In this document: positions 1 through 7,932 of the stretch, piece by piece
How positions within the stretch are numbered: position 1 is the stretch's first letter
Layout: each line of letters starts with the position of its first letter
DNA from: a candidate division TA06 bacterium DG_78
Lineage (GTDB): Bacteria > Hydrothermota > Tepidihabitantia > SM23-42
DNA: 19,232 nucleotides
Assembly: GCA_001303225.1 (NCBI GenBank)
Contig: LJNI01000021.1
Coordinates: 1 to 19,232 of the forward strand
Direction of reading: 5' to 3'
Notes under the pieces: model-generated
What the model was told of the DNA's origin: nothing
The model's database searches: none
The model's input: the letters and a program-made list of their open reading frames with translations, nothing else
Program-made: the position numbers and the translations under genes

Positions 1-938
1 ATGTAAAACATAATTCTTTTTAATGTGATCGCCGGGGCAAGGGCTTCATTGACATCCATTTCTGAAACAAGGTACCAGTTTAGCCTATCAAATTTTTTGT
101 ATGCACAAAGAACCTTTTCTCCACGGTAGTCAAGATGGGTCAAGACGCTATCTTGGCCAGAATGCGGATTTGGTTTTTCTTTATAGTGTCCGTATTCCTG
201 CAGTACTTTTCCACCGAGCCTTGATGGTGATAAGAAGACACCTTCTTCATCAACCAGAAAAACTTCGCTTGTTTTGCCAATGCGTAGGTCGAGTATGAGG
301 TCATAAAATGTTTTTAATGAAATTGAGGCGAGAATAACACCAATGACCCTATCATATCGATTATACAATGGAGAGGATATTATCATTGCTACTGTATCGA
401 GGAAATCTGAATAAAAAATACCACTGTTATAAAAATCACCCTGGATAGATTTCTTAAAATAATGTCGATCGTATAGATTTGTCTTTAAATGATTTGTTGA
501 GAATATAATATCGCCCTTGGGATCAGCGACTGCGATGAAATCAAACCAGGGTTTCTCTGTCATAAATCTTTCGAAAAATGCTGTTACAGAATTTACTTCT
601 GCTACAGTAGTTATATCTAGTTTAGCAATCGATAATAAATCGGCTTTTCTTTCATCAAGAAAAGATTTGATTGATCGCGCGTTGACATCGACTGAATAAC
701 TCAAGCCCTGCTTCACCTGGTCTTCAACATGTCTTGATATTTCGAAGTTTACAATATAGAAGAGTATAATAAATGGTAATAAAAAGAGCATGAGAGTGAT
801 TATTATATTTTTCAGCCACAAACCCTTGTAATAGTCTCGTTGTAGTGGATTACCACAGCCTATACAATGTGTAGCACCTTTTTTATTTTCGTAACTGCAT
901 TTTTCACAAATAATTATATCAGAAAGTTTTTTAGTCAT
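1..938 (-). CDS. Zinc-ribbon / transmembrane / dCache sensor, partial (C-terminus beyond window)
   Basis: The frame is open from ATG 938 to the left edge (312 residues), with no stop, so the effector end is missing. Residues 11-28 hold two CxxC pairs (C11, C14, C25, C28), a small cytoplasmic zinc ribbon. A single hydrophobic span lies at about 45-66. Residues 70-300 look like an extracytoplasmic double-Cache (dCache_1) sensor, with segments such as DRHYFKKSIQGD and GVILASISLKTFYDLI typical of that fold. dCache domains bind small ligands outside the cell and signal to a cytoplasmic module (histidine kinase, GGDEF, methyl-accepting or phosphatase domain); which one is present cannot be seen. 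The start is supported by a promoter ending 10 bases upstream; there is no Shine-Dalgarno. The N-terminal zinc ribbon is unusual for a dCache protein. Confidence 0.75.
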   Translation of the reverse strand, partial: MTKKLSDIIICEKCSYENKKGATHCIGCGNPLQRDYYKGLWLKNIIITLMLFLLPFIILFYIVNFEISRHVEDQVKQGLSYSVDVNARSIKSFLDERKADLLSIAKLDITTVAEVNSVTAFFERFMTEKPWFDFIAVADPKGDIIFSTNHLKTNLYDRHYFKKSIQGDFYNSGIFYSDFLDTVAMIISSPLYNRYDRVIGVILASISLKTFYDLILDLRIGKTSEVFLVDEEGVFLSPSRLGGKVLQEYGHYKEKPNPHSGQDSVLTHLDYRGEKVLCAYKKFDRLNWYLVSEMDVNEALAPAITLKRIMFY

Positions 939-948
939 TAATATAGGT

Positions 949-977
949 ATTGTAGTACAAAAATTCTTTTATGTCAA
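949..977 (-). promoter_or_regulatory. Sigma70-type promoter of the dCache sensor
   Basis: On the minus strand TTGACA (972-977) and TACAAT (949-954) are separated by 17 bases. The -10 box ends 10 bases before the ATG at 938, so the 5' leader would be only about 3-4 bases. Seen in sequence; transcription is inferred. Confidence 0.6.
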
Positions 978-1049
978 TAAGATTACTCAAACGTTAGAAG
1001 GAAATATGAAGGTGGTGTTTATGACTCACGGTGATGATATTTGATGTTT

Positions 1050-2546
1050 TCAGGAGAGGCGCCGACATAGTGCAAACAAGGTTCTCACACCAAAGCCAGT
1101 ACCGCCTTTTGGTTGATAAAAATTCTCTTTTTCGACAATTTCTTTTCCTGCTATATCAATGTGGAGCCACTGTGCTTTGCTCACAAATTCTTGTAAGAAT
1201 ATACCGGCAGTAATTGCTGAAGCAGGTCTTCCGCCAGAGTTCTTCAAATCAGCGACATCGCTCTTCATCTGTTCTTTATATTCCTCAAACAGAGGCAGCT
1301 GCCAGTGTTTTTCACCGGTTGCATTCGAAACCTCTAAAACAGTATCAATGAGTTTCTGTTCATTGCCCATGACCGCTGCGGTGATCTCACCGAGCGCAAT
1401 AACACAACCGCCAGTAAGCGTAGCAATATCGATGATGATTTGGGATCCTTTTTTCTCTGCATAACAGAGTGCATCAGCCAAGGTCATTCTTCCTTCAGCA
1501 TCTGTCGATATAATTTCAATAGTTTTACCATTCATCGCACGGACAACATCGCCTGGTTTTGATGCCTTTCCTGAAGGCATATTTTCCACTGCAGGCACAA
1601 TCGTCATGAGATTCACTTTGCTCTTTGTCCGCGCTAATGCCAATGTTGCTCCGATAACCGCAGCACCACCAGACATATCGCCCTTCATACGAGCCATACC
1701 TGCAGCAGGCTTCAGGGATATGCCTCCAGAATCGAAGGTCACAGTTTTGCCAATAAGACATACTAAGGGTTTATTCGAATTCTTATACCTCAGAACAATA
1801 AATTGTGGTTTATTATCACTGCCCTGGGCAACTGACAACAAGGCACCCATTTTTAGTTTATTGAGGGCTGCTTTACCGAGTACGTGATGCTCGACATGCT
1901 TAACCAGGCCGAGGCTCTTTAGGACTGCTGTAATTGTGTTATTCAATTTTGTTGGAGTGAGTTGATTAGAAGGTTCATTAATGAGATCACGTGCAGTATT
2001 TTGCGCTTCAGCTAAAATTCTCCCTAATTCAGCACCATGCTGCAATTTTTTTATTTTACTTTTATCCATTTCGACAATACAAAATTCATTGATTTTACTG
2101 TTGATTGCTTTCTTATACTCAGTGAATTTGTAGAGCGCGAGTAGTGTGCCTTCGATAAGTGATTGCGCTGCAAGAACAGGGTCAATGCCACCAATGCCTG
2201 CGCCATGGACAATGGTGCCGACCCTTTTCGCCTTCAATTTTTGTGCTCGTTGGGCTGCTGCACCTGATGCCTTTCTGATCTGCTCAGTCCCGAATTTCTC
2301 AGACGGACCGAGGCCAACAACCAAGACATGGTCGGTTGGCAATTTGCCGAACGTATGGAAGACCACAGTTTCACCGATTGCACCTGTCAGTTCTCCCTTT
2401 TGAATCGCTTGGGAGATGATGAGATTGAGTGTTTTATCTATTACTCCTGTTGCGCCACCAGGCTGCTGTACACCTTTAAATAAATTTATGATCAGAAGAT
2501 CTCCATCAAACTGAGTCACTGATTGATGTAATATTTCTATCTTCAT
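1050..2546 (-). CDS. pepA: Leucyl aminopeptidase, peptidase family M17
   Basis: A cytosolic di-metal exopeptidase that removes N-terminal residues from peptides. The 498-residue length is normal for the family. From ATG 2546 the C-terminal catalytic half shows TFDSGGISLKP (K267, D272, K279), MKGDMSG (D290) and the family signature STDAEGRMTLADAL (D349, E351, R353; the usual first N is S here), plus PKGGTGFGVRTL near the end. All expected metal ligands and the catalytic Lys/Arg are present, so it should be active. A longer reading from TTG 2579 adds 11 residues, but that TTG is part of the -35 box, so ATG 2546 is preferred. The -10 box ends only 5 bases before this ATG and no Shine-Dalgarno is visible. 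The gene is divergent from the aminotransferase, sharing a spacer filled by an inverted-repeat element. Confidence 0.95.
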   Translation of the reverse strand: MKIEILHQSVTQFDGDLLIINLFKGVQQPGGATGVIDKTLNLIISQAIQKGELTGAIGETVVFHTFGKLPTDHVLVVGLGPSEKFGTEQIRKASGAAAQRAQKLKAKRVGTIVHGAGIGGIDPVLAAQSLIEGTLLALYKFTEYKKAINSKINEFCIVEMDKSKIKKLQHGAELGRILAEAQNTARDLINEPSNQLTPTKLNNTITAVLKSLGLVKHVEHHVLGKAALNKLKMGALLSVAQGSDNKPQFIVLRYKNSNKPLVCLIGKTVTFDSGGISLKPAAGMARMKGDMSGGAAVIGATLALARTKSKVNLMTIVPAVENMPSGKASKPGDVVRAMNGKTIEIISTDAEGRMTLADALCYAEKKGSQIIIDIATLTGGCVIALGEITAAVMGNEQKLIDTVLEVSNATGEKHWQLPLFEEYKEQMKSDVADLKNSGGRPASAITAGIFLQEFVSKAQWLHIDIAGKEIVEKENFYQPKGGTGFGVRTLFALCRRLS

Positions 2547-2551
2547 TGTAC

Positions 2552-2579
2552 AGTATACCTCAGATTTAGTGAAAGTCAA
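2552..2579 (-). promoter_or_regulatory. Promoter of pepA, -35 inside the left arm of repeat element 1
   Basis: On the minus strand TTGACT (2574-2579) and TATACT (2552-2557) are spaced 16 bases apart. Only five bases (GTACA) separate the -10 box from the ATG, so the transcript should start at or next to the start codon. The -35 lies in the left inverted repeat (2570-2593), while the -10 is in unique DNA. Confidence 0.65.
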
Positions 2580-2699
2580 CCCCGCCCCTACGTTTCCGAT
2601 TATCTATACTACAACCAAAGTGCGCTCAGTGAAGTTTACGAAAATCTGTTGGTAATGTAAATTAGCCTATCTGTGACGTAGGGGCGGGGTTGACTTTCA
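2570..2699. mobile_element. Inverted-repeat (MITE-like) element, copy 1
   Basis: A 130-bp unit bounded by a perfect 24-bp inverted repeat (2570-2593 and 2676-2699). Each arm reads, outward, ACGTAGGGGCGGGG followed by TTGACTTTCA. Inside, TTTCCGA (2593-2599) and a 25-mer (2629-2653, starting GTGAAGTTTACG) are shared exactly with copy 2 at 5410-5526, with the same 36-base distance between their starts. There is no ORF inside, so if mobile it would be non-autonomous. No clear target-site duplication is visible. It fills the pepA/aminotransferase spacer. It could instead be a structured RNA or a bidirectional regulatory repeat; mobility is an inference. Confidence 0.6.
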
Positions 2700-2717
2700 T
2701 GGTTAGATAGATATAAT
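2690..2717 (+). promoter_or_regulatory. Promoter of the aminotransferase, -35 inside the right arm of repeat element 1
   Basis: TTGACT (2690-2695), 16 bases, TATAAT (2712-2717), then six bases (TTCGCT) to ATG 2724: a leaderless arrangement. The -35 is the mirror image of the one serving pepA. Confidence 0.65.
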
Positions 2718-2723
2718 TTCGCT

Positions 2724-3953
2724 ATGAAACAGCGACAAAAACCTAAAAAAGTAGGCTTACGAAAGACCGCGTTATCAAATCGCGCAACACATATGCCATA
2801 CTCTGCAATTCGAAAATTGGCATCGTTTGCTGACGACGCAAAAAAGAGGGGAGTGAAGGTTTTTCATCTTAACATTGGCCAGCCAGATATTGAAACACCC
2901 AAGGAGATTTTTGAAGCGATCGCCAATTATCGAGAAAAGGTATTAGGTTATGGACCATCTGGTGGTCTCTTAGACCTTAGATTAACAGTAGCTGAGTACC
3001 ATCGTACTCTCGGATTTAACATCGATTTAGACAACGTCTGGATAACTACAGGTGGCAGTGAAGCGATTATCTTCGCAATGATGACAGTATGTGATCCAGG
3101 TGATGAAATCATGGTTTTTGAGCCTTTTTATACCAATTACAATGGTTTTGCTGTTATGGCACAACTAAAACTCGTTCCAATTACCACGAGAGTTGAAGAC
3201 GGTTTTCGTCTTCCTGTTCACAAGACACTTGAGAAAAAAATAACGCCACGTACCAAGGCATTAATCATTAATACACCCAATAATCCAACAGGAACAGTGC
3301 TCAATGAAGAAGAGATGTTTATTATTCACAGCATTTGTAAAAAATATGGTTTGTTTCTGCTCTCTGATGAGGTTTATAGAGAATTTGTCTATGATGGTAA
3401 GCGACAGATCAGTGCCCTCTCTCTACCAGAAGTTGAAGAACAGGTCATTGTTATGGATTCTATTTCTAAACGATTTTCAGCATGTGGTGCACGCGTAGGT
3501 AGTATTGTCTGCCGCAATAAAGACATAATGGATGCCCTTATTCGTTTCTGCCAGGCTCGATTGTGTCCCCCGACTCTGGAACAGGTGGGTGCTATCGCTG
3601 CCTATAAAAATATCGATAGATACATACAACCCATGATATCAGAATACGAACATCGTCGTAATGTACTCTTCGAGAATCTTCAGAAAATTCCTGGTGTCTA
3701 TGGACATAAACCCGAGGGTGCTTTTTATACAGTATTGAGATTACCGGTAAATAATGCAGATAAATTCTGCCAGTGGCTTTTAACTGATTTTAACTATAAA
3801 AAGAAAACAGTTATGCTCGCACCAGCGAACGGTTTTTATTCATCTGCTGGCAGAGGTTTTAATGAAGTGCGTATTGCCTACGTTTTGAAAGAAGAAGACC
3901 TACGGCAGGCAATTGAGGTGTTGACGGTTGCACTTGAGGCCTACAAAGGGTAA
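2724..3953 (+). CDS. PLP-dependent aminotransferase, class I/II (fold type I)
   Basis: Transfers amino groups between amino acids and 2-oxo acids in the cytosol. The 409 residues match an aspartate/aromatic aminotransferase-like enzyme. Visible landmarks: LNIGQPDIETP near residue 50, NNPTG (N187), SDEVYREFVYDG (D215, Y218), the Schiff-base motif SISKRFSACGARVGS (K249, R257) and the substrate-carboxylate arginine in FNEVRIAYV (R383). All key cofactor residues are intact. The start at ATG 2724 sits six bases after the -10 box; the first ~23 residues are a basic extension, and the next ATG (residue 24, MPYSAIRK) is where many relatives begin. Substrate (Asp, Tyr, Ala or other) cannot be decided by eye. 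It heads a tight + strand run with the acyltransferase 15 bases downstream and dut after that. Confidence 0.92.
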   Translation: MKQRQKPKKVGLRKTALSNRATHMPYSAIRKLASFADDAKKRGVKVFHLNIGQPDIETPKEIFEAIANYREKVLGYGPSGGLLDLRLTVAEYHRTLGFNIDLDNVWITTGGSEAIIFAMMTVCDPGDEIMVFEPFYTNYNGFAVMAQLKLVPITTRVEDGFRLPVHKTLEKKITPRTKALIINTPNNPTGTVLNEEEMFIIHSICKKYGLFLLSDEVYREFVYDGKRQISALSLPEVEEQVIVMDSISKRFSACGARVGSIVCRNKDIMDALIRFCQARLCPPTLEQVGAIAAYKNIDRYIQPMISEYEHRRNVLFENLQKIPGVYGHKPEGAFYTVLRLPVNNADKFCQWLLTDFNYKKKTVMLAPANGFYSSAGRGFNEVRIAYVLKEEDLRQAIEVLTVALEAYKG

Positions 3954-3968
3954 CTTTTTCTTTGCTAT

Positions 3969-4826
3969 ATGAAGTTGTTAGTACAGCTTCAAAAATTTGG
4001 CATCTTTTTTATACGAGTTATACCACTAAAGCTTGCTGATAAGATTGCTGCAGGGATTGGTATTCTCTGTTGTTATTTATTGAAGACAAAGCGTACATAT
4101 ATTCAAAACAATCTAATGCATATTTTCGCTGATGAGAATATTAGTGTTGAGCAATGTAACCATTATGTGAAGAATACGTTTATTAACTTTGCCCGAGTCA
4201 TGGTTGACTTTTTTCGTCTCGGTTCTATTTCTAAGAAAGATATCATCTCGAGTGTTAAACCATTTGGTGTGATTGAACATACTACACAGGGATTGAGTTT
4301 CAAACGAGGAGTTGTTTTGATAACCCTCCATCTCGGTAATTGGGATTATGCTGGTTCATACCTTGCAGCACTTGGTGTACCAATGAGTGCACTGGTTGAG
4401 GAAACAGAATCTGAGATGTTCGATCTCTATACAAAACACCGCGAGCGAACCGGTATGCAAACGTTTTCAGTTGTCAGAGCTGGTTATGCCTTTCTCCATA
4501 CGATAAAAAACAATCGGGTTCTCGCAGTTCTCGCGGATCGTGATATCATGAAAAATGGTATAACAGTCGACTTTTACTCTGGCAAGAGGAATATACCAAA
4601 AGGACTTGCTGAAATTGTTATTAAACGAAAATTACCAGTGTTGTTTGCATATATGGTCCTCAATCCTAACAAGGGACTGCACCGGTATCTCGGTGTCATT
4701 GAACCGCCTATCGTGTTCAACGGCACAACAGATGAATTCAATCGATTGATGGTCACAAAATTTCAATACTACATTAGATCCTATCCTGACCAATGGCTTG
4801 TTTTTCATCCAGAGTGGGTAGAGTGA
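3969..4826 (+). CDS. LpxL/HtrB-family lysophospholipid (lipid A-type) acyltransferase
   Basis: Predicted inner-membrane-associated enzyme that adds an acyl chain to a lipid acceptor. Of 285 residues, the N-terminus is hydrophobic (about 10-38), then the catalytic HX4D motif appears as HLGNWD (H121, D126), and VLADRDIMKNGITVDFYSG matches the second conserved block of LpxL-like enzymes. Family length is about 290-310, so this is complete. It lacks a clear Shine-Dalgarno and lies 15 bases after the aminotransferase, consistent with read-through. Its stop TGA overlaps the dut ATG by one base (4826), implying coupled translation. The acceptor may be lipid A or another glycolipid; relatives in lineages with odd lipids act on other molecules, so a specific lpx symbol is not assigned. 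Confidence 0.85.
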   Translation: MKLLVQLQKFGIFFIRVIPLKLADKIAAGIGILCCYLLKTKRTYIQNNLMHIFADENISVEQCNHYVKNTFINFARVMVDFFRLGSISKKDIISSVKPFGVIEHTTQGLSFKRGVVLITLHLGNWDYAGSYLAALGVPMSALVEETESEMFDLYTKHRERTGMQTFSVVRAGYAFLHTIKNNRVLAVLADRDIMKNGITVDFYSGKRNIPKGLAEIVIKRKLPVLFAYMVLNPNKGLHRYLGVIEPPIVFNGTTDEFNRLMVTKFQYYIRSYPDQWLVFHPEWVE

Positions 4827-5302
4827 TGAAAGTATATCGGAAGATCAGAAAATCAAAAAATCAGAGAAAATATAAAGCAATAAAGATAAAGATTAAGGGT
4901 AGGTTAATTCCCCAATACAAGAGTGAACAGGCTGCAGGGTGTGATCTCTTTGCTGATATTGAGAAGAATATAGTCATTGGGCCGAGAGAATTTTGTACAA
5001 TCCCTACTGGCATAAGCATAGAGATACCACAAGGTTATGAAGCACAAGTGAGGCCACGTAGCGGTCTTGCAAAAAAACATGGGATTGGCATTCTGAATTC
5101 ACCAGGGACAATCGATGCGGATTATCGTGGTGAAGTGAAGGTGATATTGTACAATCTTAGTAATAGGCCTTTTAGAATTAAAAATCGAGATCGTATTGCA
5201 CAATTAGTTTTCAGCCGGATTGAGAGGGCAGAGTTTGAGCCTGTTAAACGACTGAGAAATACGAAAAGAGGGAAAGGCGGTTTTGGCCATACCGGGAAAT
5301 GA
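4826..5302 (+). CDS. dut: dUTP diphosphatase (dUTPase)
   Basis: Hydrolyses dUTP to dUMP and pyrophosphate, keeping uracil out of DNA and feeding dTMP synthesis; the family is a homotrimer. All five motifs are present in 158 residues: AGCDL (37-41), PRSGL (77-81), GTIDADYRGE (94-103, catalytic Asp 97 and Tyr 100), RDRIAQL (121-127) and the C-terminal P-loop-like RGKGGFGHTG (148-157). The ATG at 4826 overlaps the preceding TGA and is preferred over a longer reading from 4793, which lies inside the acyltransferase gene. The first ~20 residues are very rich in Lys/Arg, an extension not needed for the fold. It is the last gene before a spacer holding repeat element 2. Confidence 0.95.
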   Translation: MKVYRKIRKSKNQRKYKAIKIKIKGRLIPQYKSEQAAGCDLFADIEKNIVIGPREFCTIPTGISIEIPQGYEAQVRPRSGLAKKHGIGILNSPGTIDADYRGEVKVILYNLSNRPFRIKNRDRIAQLVFSRIERAEFEPVKRLRNTKRGKGGFGHTGK

Positions 5303-5400
5303 ACCCAGCCCTTCGGAGTCTATGTGGAATGAATATTTACCTGAAGATAATTTAATGATAAATTTTAAATTGGGTCTAGAAGTGCTATTTTCCAAGAGAG

Positions 5401-5429
5401 GGTGCGGGGTTCACCCCGCACCTATATTT
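5401..5429 (+). terminator. GC-rich hairpin downstream of dut (terminator-like)
   Basis: GGTGCGGGG (5401-5409), loop TTCA, CCCCGCACC (5414-5422): a perfect 9-bp stem with 8 G/C pairs, followed by TATATTT. It could end the dut transcript, although the T run is interrupted. Its right half is also the left arm of repeat element 2, so it may be a by-product of that element. It lies about 100 bases after the dut stop; 5303-5400 shows nothing else. Confidence 0.4.
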
Positions 5430-5526
5430 CCGAATTGCTCTGTTATTTCTAAGATGTTTTTGGTGAAGTTTACGAAAATCTGTTGGTTGTATGAGTAAAC
5501 ATTTCTTGATATAGGTGCGGGGTGAA
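5410..5526. mobile_element. Inverted-repeat (MITE-like) element, copy 2
   Basis: A 117-bp unit with perfect 18-bp inverted ends (5410-5427 and 5509-5526; outward ATATAGGTGCGGGGTGAA). It shares TTTCCGA (5427-5433) and an identical 25-mer (5463-5487) with copy 1, and the distance between them is the same (36 bases start to start). The distance from the 25-mer to the right TAGG core is 25 bases here and 26 in copy 1. A third half-copy of the arm, GGTGCGGGG at 5401-5409, lies directly outside the left arm. The right arm contains the GTG start codon (5522-5524) of the next gene. No coding capacity. Confidence 0.6.
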
Positions 5527-6640
5527 GATTTTAATCGTTTCTGATATATTCTATCCCCACACCGGTGGCGTGCCCGAGCATATGCTCTATCTCTGGAAGA
5601 ATTTTCGGGAATTCGGTCATGAGGCGAAAATTCTTGCACCATCTTTTGGCAGAAATTATCCTTATGTTGATGAAGACATAGTGAGGATGGGAAGAGCGAT
5701 AAAGATTCCAAAGAATCGTTCCTTTTCAGTCTTGACCTTTGGTTTTACTCTTCCCTGGAAGATGAGAAGATTTTTTAATGAAGAGAACTTCGATGTAGTA
5801 CATATTCACGGACCAGTGGCTCCGGTTTTGCCGTATATGGCATTAAAATATTCAAAGGCAAAGAATTTTATTACCTTCCACTCTGCTGCTGAAAGTAGTT
5901 ATGGCTATGTTTTGTGGGAGCCTATATTAGAACAATATTTCAGAAAGGTTGATGGCCTTATCGCTGTTTCTGAGGTTGCCCGTGATACCGTATCAAAATA
6001 TTTTCCTGGGAATTATAGAATTATTCCAAATGGTATTGATACAAACCGTTTTCGACCCGATGTTGAACCGATTGAAAAACTGAAAAAATACTCACCGAAG
6101 GTATTATTTGTTGGTAGATTTGAACCAAGAAAGGGGTTAAAATATCTTCTCCAGGCATTTCCCATGATACTCGATGAATTTCCAACGGCAAAACTCATAG
6201 TTGTCGGGCGTGGGTTTCTTGAACGTTACTATCGTCAGTATATTGAAGAACACATAAAAGAGAATGTAATATTTGTCGGTCATGTTAGTCCTGAAGATTT
6301 GCCCAGGTACTATGCATCCTGCGATATCTACTGTTCACCGGCAACTGGCGCAGAAAGTTTTGGAATCGTTTTGCTCGAGGCGATGGCAACTGCTAAGCCC
6401 ATAGTTGCTTCAAATATTCCTGGATACAAGACCGTTTTAGAAGATGGAAAGGAGGGTCTATTTTTTAAAGCACGTAACCCCACATCATTAGCTGAAAAGA
6501 TTAATCAATTGCTGATGGATAAGAGTAGTATGAAAAAGATGGGTATAGATGGCCGAGAGAAATCGTTAAGGTACGATTGGAAGATTGTTTCAAAACAGGT
6601 CTTAGATTTTTATAGTGAGGTGTTACATCAAAAAGGCTAA
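5522..6640 (+). CDS. Glycosyltransferase, GT4 family (GT-B fold)
   Basis: Retaining, nucleotide-sugar-dependent transferase of 372 residues, probably cytoplasmic and peripheral at the inner membrane. The N-terminal domain begins MKILIVSDIFYPHTGGVPEH, with the glycine-rich acceptor loop. The C-terminal donor domain has VLFVGRFEPRKGLKYLLQAF and the EX7E motif GAESFGIVLLEAMA (E278, E286), followed by KPIVAS. The closest well-known layout is PimA/WcaL-like mannosyl- or glucosyltransferases acting on lipids or surface glycans; donor and acceptor are unknown. The start must be the GTG at 5522, since the conserved strand begins there and no ATG fits; this codon belongs to the right arm of repeat element 2. 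It overlaps the MFS gene by 26 bases. Confidence 0.9.
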   Translation: MKILIVSDIFYPHTGGVPEHMLYLWKNFREFGHEAKILAPSFGRNYPYVDEDIVRMGRAIKIPKNRSFSVLTFGFTLPWKMRRFFNEENFDVVHIHGPVAPVLPYMALKYSKAKNFITFHSAAESSYGYVLWEPILEQYFRKVDGLIAVSEVARDTVSKYFPGNYRIIPNGIDTNRFRPDVEPIEKLKKYSPKVLFVGRFEPRKGLKYLLQAFPMILDEFPTAKLIVVGRGFLERYYRQYIEEHIKENVIFVGHVSPEDLPRYYASCDIYCSPATGAESFGIVLLEAMATAKPIVASNIPGYKTVLEDGKEGLFFKARNPTSLAEKINQLLMDKSSMKKMGIDGREKSLRYDWKIVSKQVLDFYSEVLHQKG

Positions 6641-7916
6641 ATTCTGGAACATATTACGCATCAAAGATTTTTCCTTATTTGTTGCTTCGCAGACAGTCAG
6701 TCAATTTGGTGATAAATTAGACTATATAGCACTGATTGGTATTATTGGTTTATTTCCAGAAGACCGTACGCCATTTTTGCTGTCTCAACTTTTGATTTTT
6801 ATCACCCTGCCAGTACTGATCTTTGGACCAATTGCTGGTGTATTAGTCGACCGATGGCACAAGAAGACAGTAATGGTTGTGTGCGATGCACTGCGTATGG
6901 TGTGTGCTCTCTCGATCCCGATTATGTTTATCACCACGAAAAATATTTACGCGGTTTTTGCGATTGTATTTTTCATGTTCCTCTTGGCACTCTTTTTTAA
7001 TACAGCGCGCAGCGCTATTATTCCTAATTTGGTTTCGAAAAAGAGGATACTCACGGCGAACTCAGTAACAAATTTCGTGAGCAGAGGTGCTACATTTCTT
7101 GGAATGTTGGCAGGCGGATTAATTGTCGACTGGGACATATGGCCGAAAATTTTAAAAATAGAGGGATGGACAGCTGCATTCATTCTCGATGCCATTACCT
7201 TTGGTGTCTCGGCATTGTTGTTGTATGTAATGAAGGTGCAGTTTAAAGAAAAAATTAAAGAGGAAAAACACCTTGAGCCAGTTGGATTTTTACGCCTCGT
7301 CCGTGATGGTTTGAGCAAAGTATGGGATGAGTTACGCCACGCAGTGCAGTTAATATTTCAGGAAAAAAATCTCGGCTTTGCCATGGCGTCAATTTTTCTA
7401 ATGATTATTGCTGGTAGTGTTATCTACGTATTGGTTATTCCTACTGTGCAACAAGAAATGGCGTGGGGAACGAGCGGTGTGGGAATTTTAGCTGCAGTCG
7501 GAGCACTTGGCCTCCTGGTGGGAGCGTATCTGATTGGTATTTTTGGTCATCACTTTGATCTCAAAATTGTGGTGCTTGTATGTTTTGTTCTTATTGGCGG
7601 TGTACTCGTTATATTCCCTATGTTGAATCACTTCTGGATGTTTGTAGTCGCTATGCTCATCGGTGGAGTTGCAATATCACCTGTATTTATTGGGCAAGAC
7701 ACACTGATTCACCACCATGCTGATGAGTTTATCAGGGGCAGAATGTTTTCAATAAGGGATTGGATACTAAATGGTTCATTCGTTGCTGGCGGGCTTGTTG
7801 TTGGTTTTCTTGCGACATTAATGAAAAAGGATTATTTATTCATTATTTTTGGTATTTTACTAACAACCTTAGCCATTATTGGATGGCTCATTTTTGCACG
7901 TGGTAAGCCCCGTTAG
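6615..7916 (+). CDS. MFS transporter (MFS_3 / EntS-like exporter type)
   Basis: Integral inner-membrane protein of 433 residues with about 12 hydrophobic spans. It opens with LRIKDFSLFVASQTVSQFGDKL, typical of the MFS_3 group, and has the loop motif GVLVDRWHKKTVMVVCDALRM (conserved D-R-x-x-R/K-K after TM2). A charged central loop (about residues 205-245, FKEKIKEEKH...) splits the two six-helix halves. Members export small molecules such as siderophores or drugs; the substrate here is not deducible. The start GTG 6615 lies inside the glycosyltransferase gene (26-base overlap), so translation is probably coupled. Placement between a glycosyltransferase and a deacetylase hints at export of, or a link to, a glycan-containing product. 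Confidence 0.85.
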   Translation: MRCYIKKAKFWNILRIKDFSLFVASQTVSQFGDKLDYIALIGIIGLFPEDRTPFLLSQLLIFITLPVLIFGPIAGVLVDRWHKKTVMVVCDALRMVCALSIPIMFITTKNIYAVFAIVFFMFLLALFFNTARSAIIPNLVSKKRILTANSVTNFVSRGATFLGMLAGGLIVDWDIWPKILKIEGWTAAFILDAITFGVSALLLYVMKVQFKEKIKEEKHLEPVGFLRLVRDGLSKVWDELRHAVQLIFQEKNLGFAMASIFLMIIAGSVIYVLVIPTVQQEMAWGTSGVGILAAVGALGLLVGAYLIGIFGHHFDLKIVVLVCFVLIGGVLVIFPMLNHFWMFVVAMLIGGVAISPVFIGQDTLIHHHADEFIRGRMFSIRDWILNGSFVAGGLVVGFLATLMKKDYLFIIFGILLTTLAIIGWLIFARGKPR

Positions 7917-7932
7917 AAATTCACATAGCACA

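Noticed and set aside
2146..2403. Open frame on the + strand across pepA (85 codons)
   Set aside because: It is antisense to strongly conserved aminopeptidase sequence and has no homology features.
2570..2699. CRISPR-like repeat
   Set aside because: The repeated units are inverted arms around a conserved interior, not direct repeats with variable spacers.
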